Of a DNA stretch of 14,950 nucleotides, positions 7,707-13,728 are shown piece after piece. The position numbers and the translations under genes are program-made. This DNA is from an uncultured Collinsella sp. (GTDB taxonomy: Bacteria; Actinomycetota; Coriobacteriia; Coriobacteriales; Coriobacteriaceae): the NCBI GenBank assembly GCA_902489855.1, contig CABUBS010000026.1, positions 1-14,950 of the forward strand. Reading direction: 5' to 3'. The notes below the pieces were generated by a model that worked only from the letters and a program-made list of their open reading frames with translations, had not been told where the DNA came from and searched no databases. Position 1 is the first letter of the stretch; every line of letters begins with the position of its first letter.

Positions 7707-7797
7707 CGTCTGGATTGGGGACGCATAGCCGGACGAAAGCGTGTTGCGTTTGGCGTAAAACCATACGAAAGTGCAATTTGCGTCTTATTCCCGAACG

Positions 7798-7856
7798 TAA
7801 AGCAGACGAAAACCGTTTACGTCTGCTTTAAATCCGTATGAAAACGGTTTTCGTCT
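7798..7856. repeat. Overlapping, mutually exclusive inverted repeats downstream of the ATPase
   Basis: Repeat A: 7798-7808 (TAAAGCAGACG) pairs perfectly with 7820-7830. Repeat B: 7804-7818 (AGACGAAAACCGTTT) pairs perfectly with 7842-7856. They share the bases AGACG, and repeat B's left arm fills the loop of repeat A, so only one can form at a time. No T-run follows on either strand. The block lies in the 3' untranslated region of the leftward ATPase, before the strong terminator. Function unknown. Confidence 0.8.
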
Positions 7857-7875
7857 TGCAGGGCAGTTGCCGTTT

Positions 7876-8967
7876 CTACAGTTCAACTTCCAGTTCGGCT
7901 TTGTGTTCGTAGAGGTAGTCGCGCATGTAGGGGATGGCAAATGAGACCTTGCCGTACGAAGGAGCCTCGATAATCGATTCTCTTAACAGGCGGCTGCGGA
8001 CGGAGCTCACCTGTTGAGGCGTTTTGTTTAGGGCATCGGCAACCATGCTGGTCGAGCTCGTCTGCCCCAAAGACGCCATGCTCAGCAGATAAGCGATGCA
8101 CGTGGGCGGAATGCGCTGCAGCGCGGGCTCAATCACCATGGCGCAGAAGCGTTCGCGTGCCGTTGCAATGCCACGCTCGGCTTCTTCTTCTCCAATAATC
8201 GCTGTATGTGCGCGTCTTGCCAACTGCCATGCGTAGTATCCAACGAGTTGGATCATGAAAGGATAGCCTTGCGTTGCCTCGGCAAGTTGGCCGGCAATAC
8301 CTGGCTGCAACTCCATGCCAGACGCTTCAATGGTTTCCTCGAGGGAGTACGACACTTCGGTTACTGCCACAGCCTTCAGATCAAAGGGGAGGGCACGGCG
8401 CAAAAACGTAAGTGTCTTTCCGTTGATGATGCTTTCAATCATCGAAGGCAGCCCAGCAAAAACAAAGGCGATATCAAGGTCTTCGCCGATAACCTGCTGA
8501 ATCGCAATGGAGAGCGTTCGGACCTCATCGAGCTCTGCGTCTTGAACCTCGTCGAGAGTGATGAGCAGGCCATTTCCATTCTTGGATATTGTCTGTCTCA
8601 TGGCGTCGCGTAGCGATGGGCCGATTCGCTCAATATCTATGCTGCCGATGGATATGCCAGCTACGGTGGGCTCAAATCTGGCGTGTTTGGCCTGGAATTT
8701 GGGCTGCAGCTGTTCGAGAATGCGCTGGCAAAGTCCCTCGGTTGCGACCTCTTTTATGACCGTCCAGCCACGGCTTTGCGCCAAACGTGAGCACTCGTCA
8801 AGGAGGACCGTCTTGCCCGTTCCACGGACGCCGGCTATGCGCATTAGGCGCCCCGGGGCACCAGGCCCGTTGGCGAGGCCTTCACTGAATTCTTCGAGTA
8901 CATCTTCGCGGCCGATAATCGTGGGAGGTGTTTTACCTGCTGTGGGCTTAAAAGGGTTTGTTTGCAT
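7876..8967 (-). CDS. AAA+ ATPase with C-terminal winged helix (ORC1/Cdc6-like or archaeal-type ATPase)
   Basis: A 363-residue P-loop ATPase. The Walker A motif is GVRGTGKT at 46-53, Walker B is LLITLDEVQD with D139 and E140, and a sensor-1-like FVFAGLPS lies near 168-175. After the ATPase core, residues about 290-350 (LLSMASLGQTSSTSMVADAL, then TPQQVSSVRSRLLRES) look like a winged-helix DNA-binding domain. The architecture recalls ORC1/Cdc6-type proteins and PF01637-type ATPases, which are often found in mobile or accessory loci. The ATG at 8967 is preceded by AAAGGTGG at 8980-8973. A GTG at 8976 lies within that ribosome site and is less likely. A 10-bp tandem repeat array sits directly upstream. 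Biological role unknown. Confidence 0.8.
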   Translation of the reverse strand: MQTNPFKPTAGKTPPTIIGREDVLEEFSEGLANGPGAPGRLMRIAGVRGTGKTVLLDECSRLAQSRGWTVIKEVATEGLCQRILEQLQPKFQAKHARFEPTVAGISIGSIDIERIGPSLRDAMRQTISKNGNGLLITLDEVQDAELDEVRTLSIAIQQVIGEDLDIAFVFAGLPSMIESIINGKTLTFLRRALPFDLKAVAVTEVSYSLEETIEASGMELQPGIAGQLAEATQGYPFMIQLVGYYAWQLARRAHTAIIGEEEAERGIATARERFCAMVIEPALQRIPPTCIAYLLSMASLGQTSSTSMVADALNKTPQQVSSVRSRLLRESIIEAPSYGKVSFAIPYMRDYLYEHKAELEVEL

Positions 8968-8984
8968 GTGAGCCACCTTTGCTC

Positions 8985-9054
8985 AAGATATAGCAAGATA
9001 TAGCAAAGTATAGCAAGATATAGCAAAGTATAGTGAGATATAGCAAAGTAAGCG
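8985..9054. repeat. Array of seven 10-bp tandem repeats upstream of the ATPase
   Basis: Seven consecutive 10-base units start at 8985: AAGATATAGC, AAGATATAGC, AAAGTATAGC, AAGATATAGC, AAAGTATAGT, GAGATATAGC and a degenerate AAAGTAAGCG. On the ATPase-coding strand they read GCTATATCTT or GCTATACTTT, so each unit contains a -10-like TATATC or TATACT. The array ends four bases before the ATPase ribosome site. One unit per helical turn would place a bound protein on one DNA face. It could be an operator array, an iteron-like array for the winged-helix ATPase itself, or a length-variable promoter. Confidence 0.9.
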
Positions 9055-9174
9055 CTACTTGCGGGTTTTGCGGTGGTGCTATTTTCCAAATGCCGCGCGG
9101 ATAAAGCGCTGGGCGAACAGCTTGTTGGCAACTCACGAGGGCTCGGGGTGCCAATTTGGGATGGAGTAGTGCTG

Positions 9175-9336
9175 TGCCACGAATAGGGCCTATCTACTAC
9201 GTTTAAGCCGCAGGGGTCAACCATAGTCGGCTTTTTCGAAAATCGACAAGCTGTCTACCTGCGGTTTTGTTTTCACGGTTTTCGGTATGGTCGAGGCTAT
9301 CCGTGTTAACGTAGTAGATAGGCCACTTTTGTGGCA
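9175..9336. repeat. 162-bp element bounded by inverted repeats (MITE-like or structured regulatory element)
   Basis: The outer arms contain TGCCAC, six unmatched bases, then a 17-base exact inverted match: GGCCTATCTACTACGTT at 9188-9204 against 9307-9323, and TGCCAC at 9175-9180 against GTGGCA at 9331-9336. Inside are a smaller pair, CCGCAGG (9208-9214) with CCTGCGG (9258-9264), and a TTTTCGAAAA palindrome near 9234-9243. No credible ORF lies in it. It sits in the 500-base gap between the leftward ATPase and the rightward GntR gene. Bases 9055-9174 beside it show only a weak TTGGCA/TGCCAA pair (9125-9154). Confidence 0.75.
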
Positions 9337-9372
9337 AGGGGGCCGATCTGCGGGTCAGGGTAGCCAAAAGAA

Positions 9373-9424
9373 CCCCGTCCCAAAAAGACTGATTGGGAGC
9401 TGGGGCGTGTCGATGCGATAGTAT
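9373..9424 (+). promoter_or_regulatory. Promoter candidate of the GntR-family gene with overlapping hairpin
   Basis: An extended -10 TGCGATAGTAT lies at 9414-9424, with a possible -35 TTGGGA at 9393-9398 (18-base spacer to GATAGT). The -35 is also the right arm of an imperfect inverted repeat (CCCC-TCCCAA at 9373-9383 against TTGGGA-GGGG at 9393-9405), so a bound regulator could block it. The gene's ribosome site is GAGGG at 9461-9465. Confidence 0.4.
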
Positions 9425-9469
9425 TACGTGGTGATATTCGACAAACCGTGAGCTTCATCCGAGGGCTTT

Positions 9470-10162
9470 ATGGAACAACACCAGCATTATCAGAGCTTGC
9501 AAGATCAGGCGTACAACGCATTGCGCTCCAAGATTATCTATGCCGAGCTCAAGCCCGGCACGCGCCTTTCGGCGATTGGTCTGGAAAAGGAGACGGGAAT
9601 CGGGCGCACGCCCATTCGCGAATCCTTTGTGCGCCTGCGTGAGCAGGAGCTGGTGGAAACGCGTCCCAAAAGCGGCACCTACGTCTCTAAGATCAGCATG
9701 GAACGCGCCGAAAACGCCTGCTTTTTGCGCGAGAAGCTCGAGAGAAGCGTGCTTATTAAATGCTGTTCGGCCGCCTCGCCCGAGCAAAAGCAGCGGCTTG
9801 AGCAGATTCTTACCGAGTCCGAGTCGCTCGACCATGGCGAAACGCGCCGTTTCTTTGACCTGGATAACCTGTTCCATGAGACATGTTTTGAAATTGCCGG
9901 TCGTCACATGTTGTGGGATTGGATGAAGAGCATCAACACGCATTTTGAGCGATACAACTGGTTGCGTATGGTGTCGCAGGATCTGGATTGGGAGCCGATT
10001 CGTCGGCAGCATCGCCGGATTCTCGAGGCCATTAAGAGGGGCGATACCGATGCGGCGAGTTATCTGGCAGAGACGCACTTGCACCTGATGCCCGAGGAGC
10101 AGGGCCCGGTTATCGCCTTGCATCCCGACTATTTTGAGCTGCCTAAAGACTCGTCTATCTAG
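9470..10162 (+). CDS. GntR-family transcriptional regulator, FCD (FadR-like) subfamily
   Basis: A complete 230-residue regulator. The N-terminal winged helix spans about 8-75 (QSLQDQAYNALRSKIIYAEL, PGTRLSAIGLEKETGIGRTP, RPKSGTYVS). The C-terminal all-helical FCD domain spans about 80-215. The four usual metal or ligand positions are present: D132 and H136 in DLDNLFHE, H181 in RRQHRRILEAI, and H203 in ETHLHLM. Such proteins usually repress catabolic genes and respond to small organic acids, but the effector here is unknown. GAGGG four bases before the ATG fixes the start. A short hairpin follows the stop, so it is probably transcribed alone. It is not the source of the remnant at 7377-7616, whose tail sequence differs. 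Confidence 0.92.
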   Translation: MEQHQHYQSLQDQAYNALRSKIIYAELKPGTRLSAIGLEKETGIGRTPIRESFVRLREQELVETRPKSGTYVSKISMERAENACFLREKLERSVLIKCCSAASPEQKQRLEQILTESESLDHGETRRFFDLDNLFHETCFEIAGRHMLWDWMKSINTHFERYNWLRMVSQDLDWEPIRRQHRRILEAIKRGDTDAASYLAETHLHLMPEEQGPVIALHPDYFELPKDSSI

Positions 10163-10196
10163 CCCATCATCGCATCTGCTCGAGACGCAAAAAACG

Positions 10197-10219
10197 ACGC
10201 TGCTCACCTACAGCGTTTT
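10197..10219 (+). terminator. Short terminator-like hairpin after the GntR gene
   Basis: ACGCTG at 10197-10202 pairs with CAGCGT at 10211-10216 around an eight-base loop, followed by TTT. The stem is short, so termination may be partial. It lies before the LacI-type gene. Confidence 0.5.
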
Positions 10220-10288
10220 GCAAGCGAGATTTTTAAAAAAATGCCTAAAATGGCTCAGGCTGCCGACAATGGGGAAACGGGGTGCGCC

Positions 10289-11311
10289 ATGGCGCAGATG
10301 AGAATCAAGGACATTGCCGCCGAGGCGGGCGTGAGCCCGGCCACGGTCTCGCGCTATCTCAACAACCGCCCCGGGCAGATGACCGAGGAAACCCGCGCTC
10401 GCATCGCGGCGGTTATCGAGCGCACCGGCTATCGCCCACGTGCTGCCGCGCGCAATCTGCGCAGCTCGCGCACCAACCTCATCGGTGTGATCCTGGCCGA
10501 CATCGCCAACCCGTTCTCGAGCGCCATGCTCGAGGGCCTTTCCGCCAGTGCCGCCGCGCGCGGCTGCTCGCTCATGACGGCCATTAGCGGCAACGATCCC
10601 GCCAAGGAGGCCGAGTCGCTCACCAGACTTATCGATGCCGGCGTGGACGGCCTGGTCGTCAACACCTGCGGAGGCAACGACAAGGCGATCGCCGCGGCCG
10701 CGGGGCGCCTGCCCGTTGTGCTGCTCGACCGCGACGTTGCCGACGGCGGTGTCGATCTGGTGACATCTAACAACCGTGAGCTGGTCGCCGGCCTGGTAGA
10801 CGCCTTGACCGCCGCTGGCAGCGAGCGCCTGTGCCTGCTCACCGAGGCGAGCGACGACAGCCCCGTGCGTCGCGAGCGCGCCGAGGCCTTTACCGACGAG
10901 CTGTCGCGACGCGGCCTTGCCGGCGAGGTTGTCACCTTGGCCGATGGCGGTGCCACGGGCGTTGGTCGCTTGGACGAGACCATCCGCGGCTATGCAGGCA
11001 AAAAGCTCGGCCTCATTGCCGTCAACGGCCTAGTTTTCCTGCGTCTGACCGAGGCGCTGGCGCAGCTTGGTCCCTCGCTGCCGGCGGGGCTCAAGATCGC
11101 GACGTTTGACGACTACCCTTGGAACCATGTGCTCTTTGGCGGCGTCACCACGGCCGCGCAGGATACCCTCACCATTGCCGAGCGCGTGGTCGAGCGCCTG
11201 TCCGAGCGCATCGACGTCGTTACCACCACCGTGGGCGAGGCCGCAAAGCTGGCGCCCAAACGCATCGAGATCCCCGGCCACATCGAACACCGCGCCTCGA
11301 CCTCGCGCTAG
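10289..11311 (+). CDS. LacI-family transcriptional regulator
   Basis: A 340-residue LacI/GalR-type repressor. The helix-turn-helix is RIKDIAAEAGVSPATVSRYL at residues 5-24, with the hinge region (YRPRAAARNLRSSRTNLIG) near 50. It is followed by a periplasmic-binding-protein-like sugar-sensing domain with ADIANPFSSAMLEGLSASAA and DGLVVNTCGGND. The start is uncertain: in-frame ATGs occur at 10241, 10253, 10271, 10289 and 10298. I chose 10289 because family members begin only a few residues before the helix-turn-helix and a weak GGGGTG lies just upstream. No sugar transporter or catabolic gene is nearby, so the target is unknown. The HEPN/MNT promoter overlaps its 3' end. Confidence 0.9.
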   Translation: MAQMRIKDIAAEAGVSPATVSRYLNNRPGQMTEETRARIAAVIERTGYRPRAAARNLRSSRTNLIGVILADIANPFSSAMLEGLSASAAARGCSLMTAISGNDPAKEAESLTRLIDAGVDGLVVNTCGGNDKAIAAAAGRLPVVLLDRDVADGGVDLVTSNNRELVAGLVDALTAAGSERLCLLTEASDDSPVRRERAEAFTDELSRRGLAGEVVTLADGGATGVGRLDETIRGYAGKKLGLIAVNGLVFLRLTEALAQLGPSLPAGLKIATFDDYPWNHVLFGGVTTAAQDTLTIAERVVERLSERIDVVTTTVGEAAKLAPKRIEIPGHIEHRASTSR

Positions 11312-11315
11312 TCTG

Positions 11316-11349
11316 TGTGATAATATATAGACAATGTCATACAGGAGGT
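11316..11349 (+). promoter_or_regulatory. Promoter, possible operator and ribosome site of the RelB-MNT/HEPN operon
   Basis: An extended -10 TGTGATAATAT lies at 11316-11326, right after the lacI stop; the -35 is poor. A near-palindrome centred on GACAATGTC (11330-11338; TAT arms outside) lies between the -10 and the ribosome site, where the ribbon-helix-helix domain of the encoded antitoxin could bind to repress its own operon. AGGAGGT at 11343-11349 is a near-perfect ribosome site four bases before the ATG. The operator role is inference. Confidence 0.5.
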
Positions 11350-11353
11350 ATCC

Positions 11354-11848
11354 ATGGCTGCGTCTGTGCTGAGTGTGCGAGTGGACTCGTCAATTAAAGA
11401 CTCATTTGCCGAGCTGTGCGAAGAACTTGGCATGACTTCGTCTGTTGCGGTCAATATGTTTATGAGACAGATGCTGCGCGAGCGTTCGCTGCCGTTTGTT
11501 CCTTCACTTGGTAAAAGCTCTGCGAGCGAAAGCGCCGCGGCGGGCATTTTGGATACTGCCCAGATTGAGTCCGCCGTCTGCGAGGCGGCCAGCTCGATTC
11601 CCGCCATCAAAACCGTGATTCTTTTTGGTTCGTATGCCCGGGGCGAGGCGCATGTCGATAGTGATATTGACTTGCGTCTCGAAGTCGATCGCGAGCAGGG
11701 CTTTGGTCTTTTCGCGCTGTCGGCATTTGGCGAGGCGGTGCGCAAAGAAACCGGGAGGCAGGTTGATCTCGTCTCGAGCGACCATCTTGATGACGATCTT
11801 GCCGCGGTAATCGAGCGCGAAGGAGTGATCCTTTATGATCGCGCGTAA
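11354..11848 (+). CDS. RelB/DinJ-like ribbon-helix-helix domain fused to MNT nucleotidyltransferase (antitoxin)
   Basis: A 164-residue two-domain protein. Residues 1-50 (SVLSVRVDSSIKDSFAELCE, then ELGMTSSVAVNMFMRQMLRE, then RSLPFV) match the DNA-binding half of RelB/DinJ antitoxins. Residues about 80-160 are a minimal nucleotidyltransferase of the MntA type: GSYARGEAHVDSDID, i.e. GSX10DXD with G92, S93, D104 and D106, and a third acidic residue at D138 in QVDLV. In characterised MntA/HepT pairs the MNT protein adenylylates the HEPN toxin on the tyrosine of RX4HXY. Here the active-site residues are kept. The overlapping next gene is such a toxin. The ribbon-helix-helix part probably binds the operon's own promoter, replacing the RelE-binding tail by the MNT domain. 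No RelE is present. Confidence 0.9.
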   Translation: MAASVLSVRVDSSIKDSFAELCEELGMTSSVAVNMFMRQMLRERSLPFVPSLGKSSASESAAAGILDTAQIESAVCEAASSIPAIKTVILFGSYARGEAHVDSDIDLRLEVDREQGFGLFALSAFGEAVRKETGRQVDLVSSDHLDDDLAAVIEREGVILYDRA

Positions 11849-12206
11849 GTCAGACGGTCTCCGCGCCCAAGAGGTTTTGGAGGCTATCTTCGAAACGAAC
11901 GAGCGCATCAAGGCTTTTGATATCACCGAGGACCAGTTTCTGCATGCGAATGACGTACGGACGAGGGCGTTGGCGGACTCCCTTTTGATGTGTGCGCTTA
12001 GGGTGACGGAAGAAGCGGGCAAATTGTCGGAACGCTCGCAGCGGCTTCATCCCGAAATCGAATGGCGTGGAATTGTCGGCATGAGAAATTATCTTGCGCA
12101 TGATTACGGCAATGTCGACCGCTCGGTTGTTTGGGATGCGGTGACGATGGAGTTCCCCACGCTGGAACGAGCCTGTAGACAAATTGTCTCCGAATCTGAA
12201 CGTTAG
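11835..12206 (+). CDS. HEPN-domain (HepT/DUF86-like) toxin
   Basis: A 123-residue all-helical protein with the ribonuclease motif RX4HXY as RNYLAHDY: R84, H89, Y91. This motif and the size identify the HepT/DUF86 HEPN family, RNases acting as toxins whose tyrosine is AMP-modified by the MNT partner. The ATG overlaps the preceding gene by 14 bases and has AAGGAG at 11820-11825 inside it, so the two are translationally coupled, the usual arrangement for toxin-antitoxin pairs. All key residues are present, so the toxin should be active. No clear terminator follows. Confidence 0.9.
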   Translation: MIARKSDGLRAQEVLEAIFETNERIKAFDITEDQFLHANDVRTRALADSLLMCALRVTEEAGKLSERSQRLHPEIEWRGIVGMRNYLAHDYGNVDRSVVWDAVTMEFPTLERACRQIVSESER

Positions 12207-12280
12207 CCGCTCGTTCGCAACTGCCTGTTCGCGCACGTTTTTTGAGCGCTTGATACGCTTTAACCCTGCGGAAACATTTT

Positions 12281-12336
12281 TCTGCGATAGTATCTGCGAT
12301 ATAGACCAGTCGAAACCCGCCCGAAAGAAAGGGGAG
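12281..12336 (+). promoter_or_regulatory. Promoter candidate and ribosome site of the glutamine synthetase-like gene
   Basis: TCTGCGATA is repeated at 12281-12289 and 12293-12301. The first copy forms TGCGATAGTAT (12283-12293), the same extended -10-like string seen before the GntR gene. No good -35 is seen, which may mean an activator is required. The ribosome site AGGGGAG at 12330-12336 is four bases before the ATG. Bases 12207-12280 show no gene or clear terminator. Confidence 0.4.
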
Positions 12337-12340
12337 CGAC

Positions 12341-13678
12341 ATGAACCAGCAGAACATCGATTACGTACTTCGCTCCGTGGAGCAGCGTGACATCCGCTTT
12401 GTGCGTCTGTGGTTTGTCGACATTCTCGGCCGCCTCAAGAACTTTGCCATTAGCCCCGAGGACCTCGAGGTCGCTTTTGAGGAGGGTATTGGCTTTGACG
12501 GCTCCGCCATCGAGGGCTTTGCCATGCCCGAGGAAGCCGACATGCTAGCGTTTCCCGATGCTTCGACCTTCCAGATTCTGCCGTGGCGTCCGAGCCATAA
12601 CGGCGTCGCCCGCGTGTTCTGCGATGTGTGCACTCCCGATCGCAAGCCGTTTGCCGGCGACCCGCGCGATGCCCTTCGCCGCATGTTCCGCAAGGCCGAG
12701 AAGGCTGGCTATCTGCTCAACGTGGGTGCCGAGCTGGAGTATTACTACTTCCCCGACGAGCACACCCCCGAGCCGCTCGACAACGTGGGCTACTTCGATC
12801 TTTCGGTGAGCGATGCCGCCCGCGACCTGCGTCGCAACACGGTTCTCACGCTCGAGAAGATGTCCGTGCCCGTGGAGTACACCTTCCACGCCGCCGGCCG
12901 CTCACAGCATGGCATGAGCCTGCGTCACGCCGAGGCCCTGAGCATGTCCGACGCCATCACCACGGCCAAACTCATCATTAAGCAGCAGGCCTACGAGAGC
13001 GGCTGCCACGCCTCCTTTATGCCCAAGCCGTTGGCGGGCGAGGACGGCAGTGCCATGTTCCTGTGCCAGTCGCTGTTCGACCATGACGGCAACAACGTCT
13101 TTTGGGGCGAGGACGACGAGAAGTACCACCTCTCCGATATCGCCAAGCACTACATGGCCGGCATCTTGGCGCACGCGCGCGAGATCAGCGCCATCACCAA
13201 CCCCACGGTCAACTCGTACAAGCGCATCACCACGGGTGGCGACTCCGTGCCGCAGTACGCCACGTGGGGCCTGCGCAACCGCGCGAGCATGGTCCGCATT
13301 CCGGTCTACAAGCCCGGCAAGCAGCTGTCCACGCGCATCGAGCTGCGCAGTCCCGATCCCATGGCCAATCCGTACCTGGTCAACGCCGTTACGCTGGCGG
13401 CTGGTCTGGATGGCATCGAGCGCAAGCTGGAGCTCCCGCCCGAGGCCACGGCCGAGACGCTCAAGCTTACCGACCGTCAGATGGTCGAGGCCGGCTACAC
13501 GCCGCTGCCGCGCTCGCTCAAAGAGGCGCTCGACGTGTTTGAGGACTCGCAGTTTATGAAGGATGCCCTCGGCGAGCACATCCACAGTTTCTTCCTCAAA
13601 AAGAAGCGCGACGAGTGGCATAAGTTTGAGTCTACGATCACCGAGTGGGAGATCAAGCACTACCTGGCGAACTCCTAA
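12341..13678 (+). CDS. Glutamine synthetase type I homologue with altered metal-binding site
   Basis: The 445-residue protein aligns with GSI along its full length: GIGFDGSAIEGFAMPEEADM, GVARVFCDV, NVGAELEYYYF, FMPKPLAGEDGSAM, NPTVNSYKRI, and STRIELRSPDPMANPYL. Canonical GSI joins glutamate and ammonia using two metals. E131 and E133 (ELEY) and E334 (RIELRS) are kept. Where the family has SHHEVAPGQHE this protein reads TFHAAGRSQHG, losing both glutamate ligands (A184, G191). Where it has GSGMH it reads GSAMF (F240), losing the histidine ligand. The flap glutamate (PGYEAP) is replaced around GGDSVP (D301). So normal glutamine synthesis is doubtful: it may be a regulatory pseudoenzyme or use another chemistry. 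The reading frame is intact with normal codon use. A GlnR-like regulator gene follows 50 bases later. I leave the symbol glnA off for this reason. Confidence 0.88.
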   Translation: MNQQNIDYVLRSVEQRDIRFVRLWFVDILGRLKNFAISPEDLEVAFEEGIGFDGSAIEGFAMPEEADMLAFPDASTFQILPWRPSHNGVARVFCDVCTPDRKPFAGDPRDALRRMFRKAEKAGYLLNVGAELEYYYFPDEHTPEPLDNVGYFDLSVSDAARDLRRNTVLTLEKMSVPVEYTFHAAGRSQHGMSLRHAEALSMSDAITTAKLIIKQQAYESGCHASFMPKPLAGEDGSAMFLCQSLFDHDGNNVFWGEDDEKYHLSDIAKHYMAGILAHAREISAITNPTVNSYKRITTGGDSVPQYATWGLRNRASMVRIPVYKPGKQLSTRIELRSPDPMANPYLVNAVTLAAGLDGIERKLELPPEATAETLKLTDRQMVEAGYTPLPRSLKEALDVFEDSQFMKDALGEHIHSFFLKKKRDEWHKFESTITEWEIKHYLANS

Positions 13679-13728
13679 TCGCGCTGGCTTGTTCCAGTAC
13701 GATTGAGCTCATTTCTTTGGAGGCCGAT

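Noticed and set aside
7613..7841. Small rightward frames across the terminator and inverted repeats
   Set aside because: They pass through the hairpins, lack ribosome sites and encode nothing recognisable.
8985..9054. CRISPR array
   Set aside because: Units are 10 bases with no spacers and no cas genes nearby.
8844..9224. Leftward 126-codon frame covering the 10-bp repeats
   Set aside because: Its Y/L-rich middle (YTLLYLAILCYILLYL) is only the repeat array translated; no ribosome site or homology is evident.
10241..10288. Earlier starts for the LacI-type gene
   Set aside because: They add 16 residues before a helix-turn-helix that normally begins at the N-terminus, and none has a ribosome site.
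12207..12250. Terminator after the HEPN gene at the T-run 12238-12243
   Set aside because: No stable stem directly precedes the T-run; only a direct GTTCGC repeat is present.
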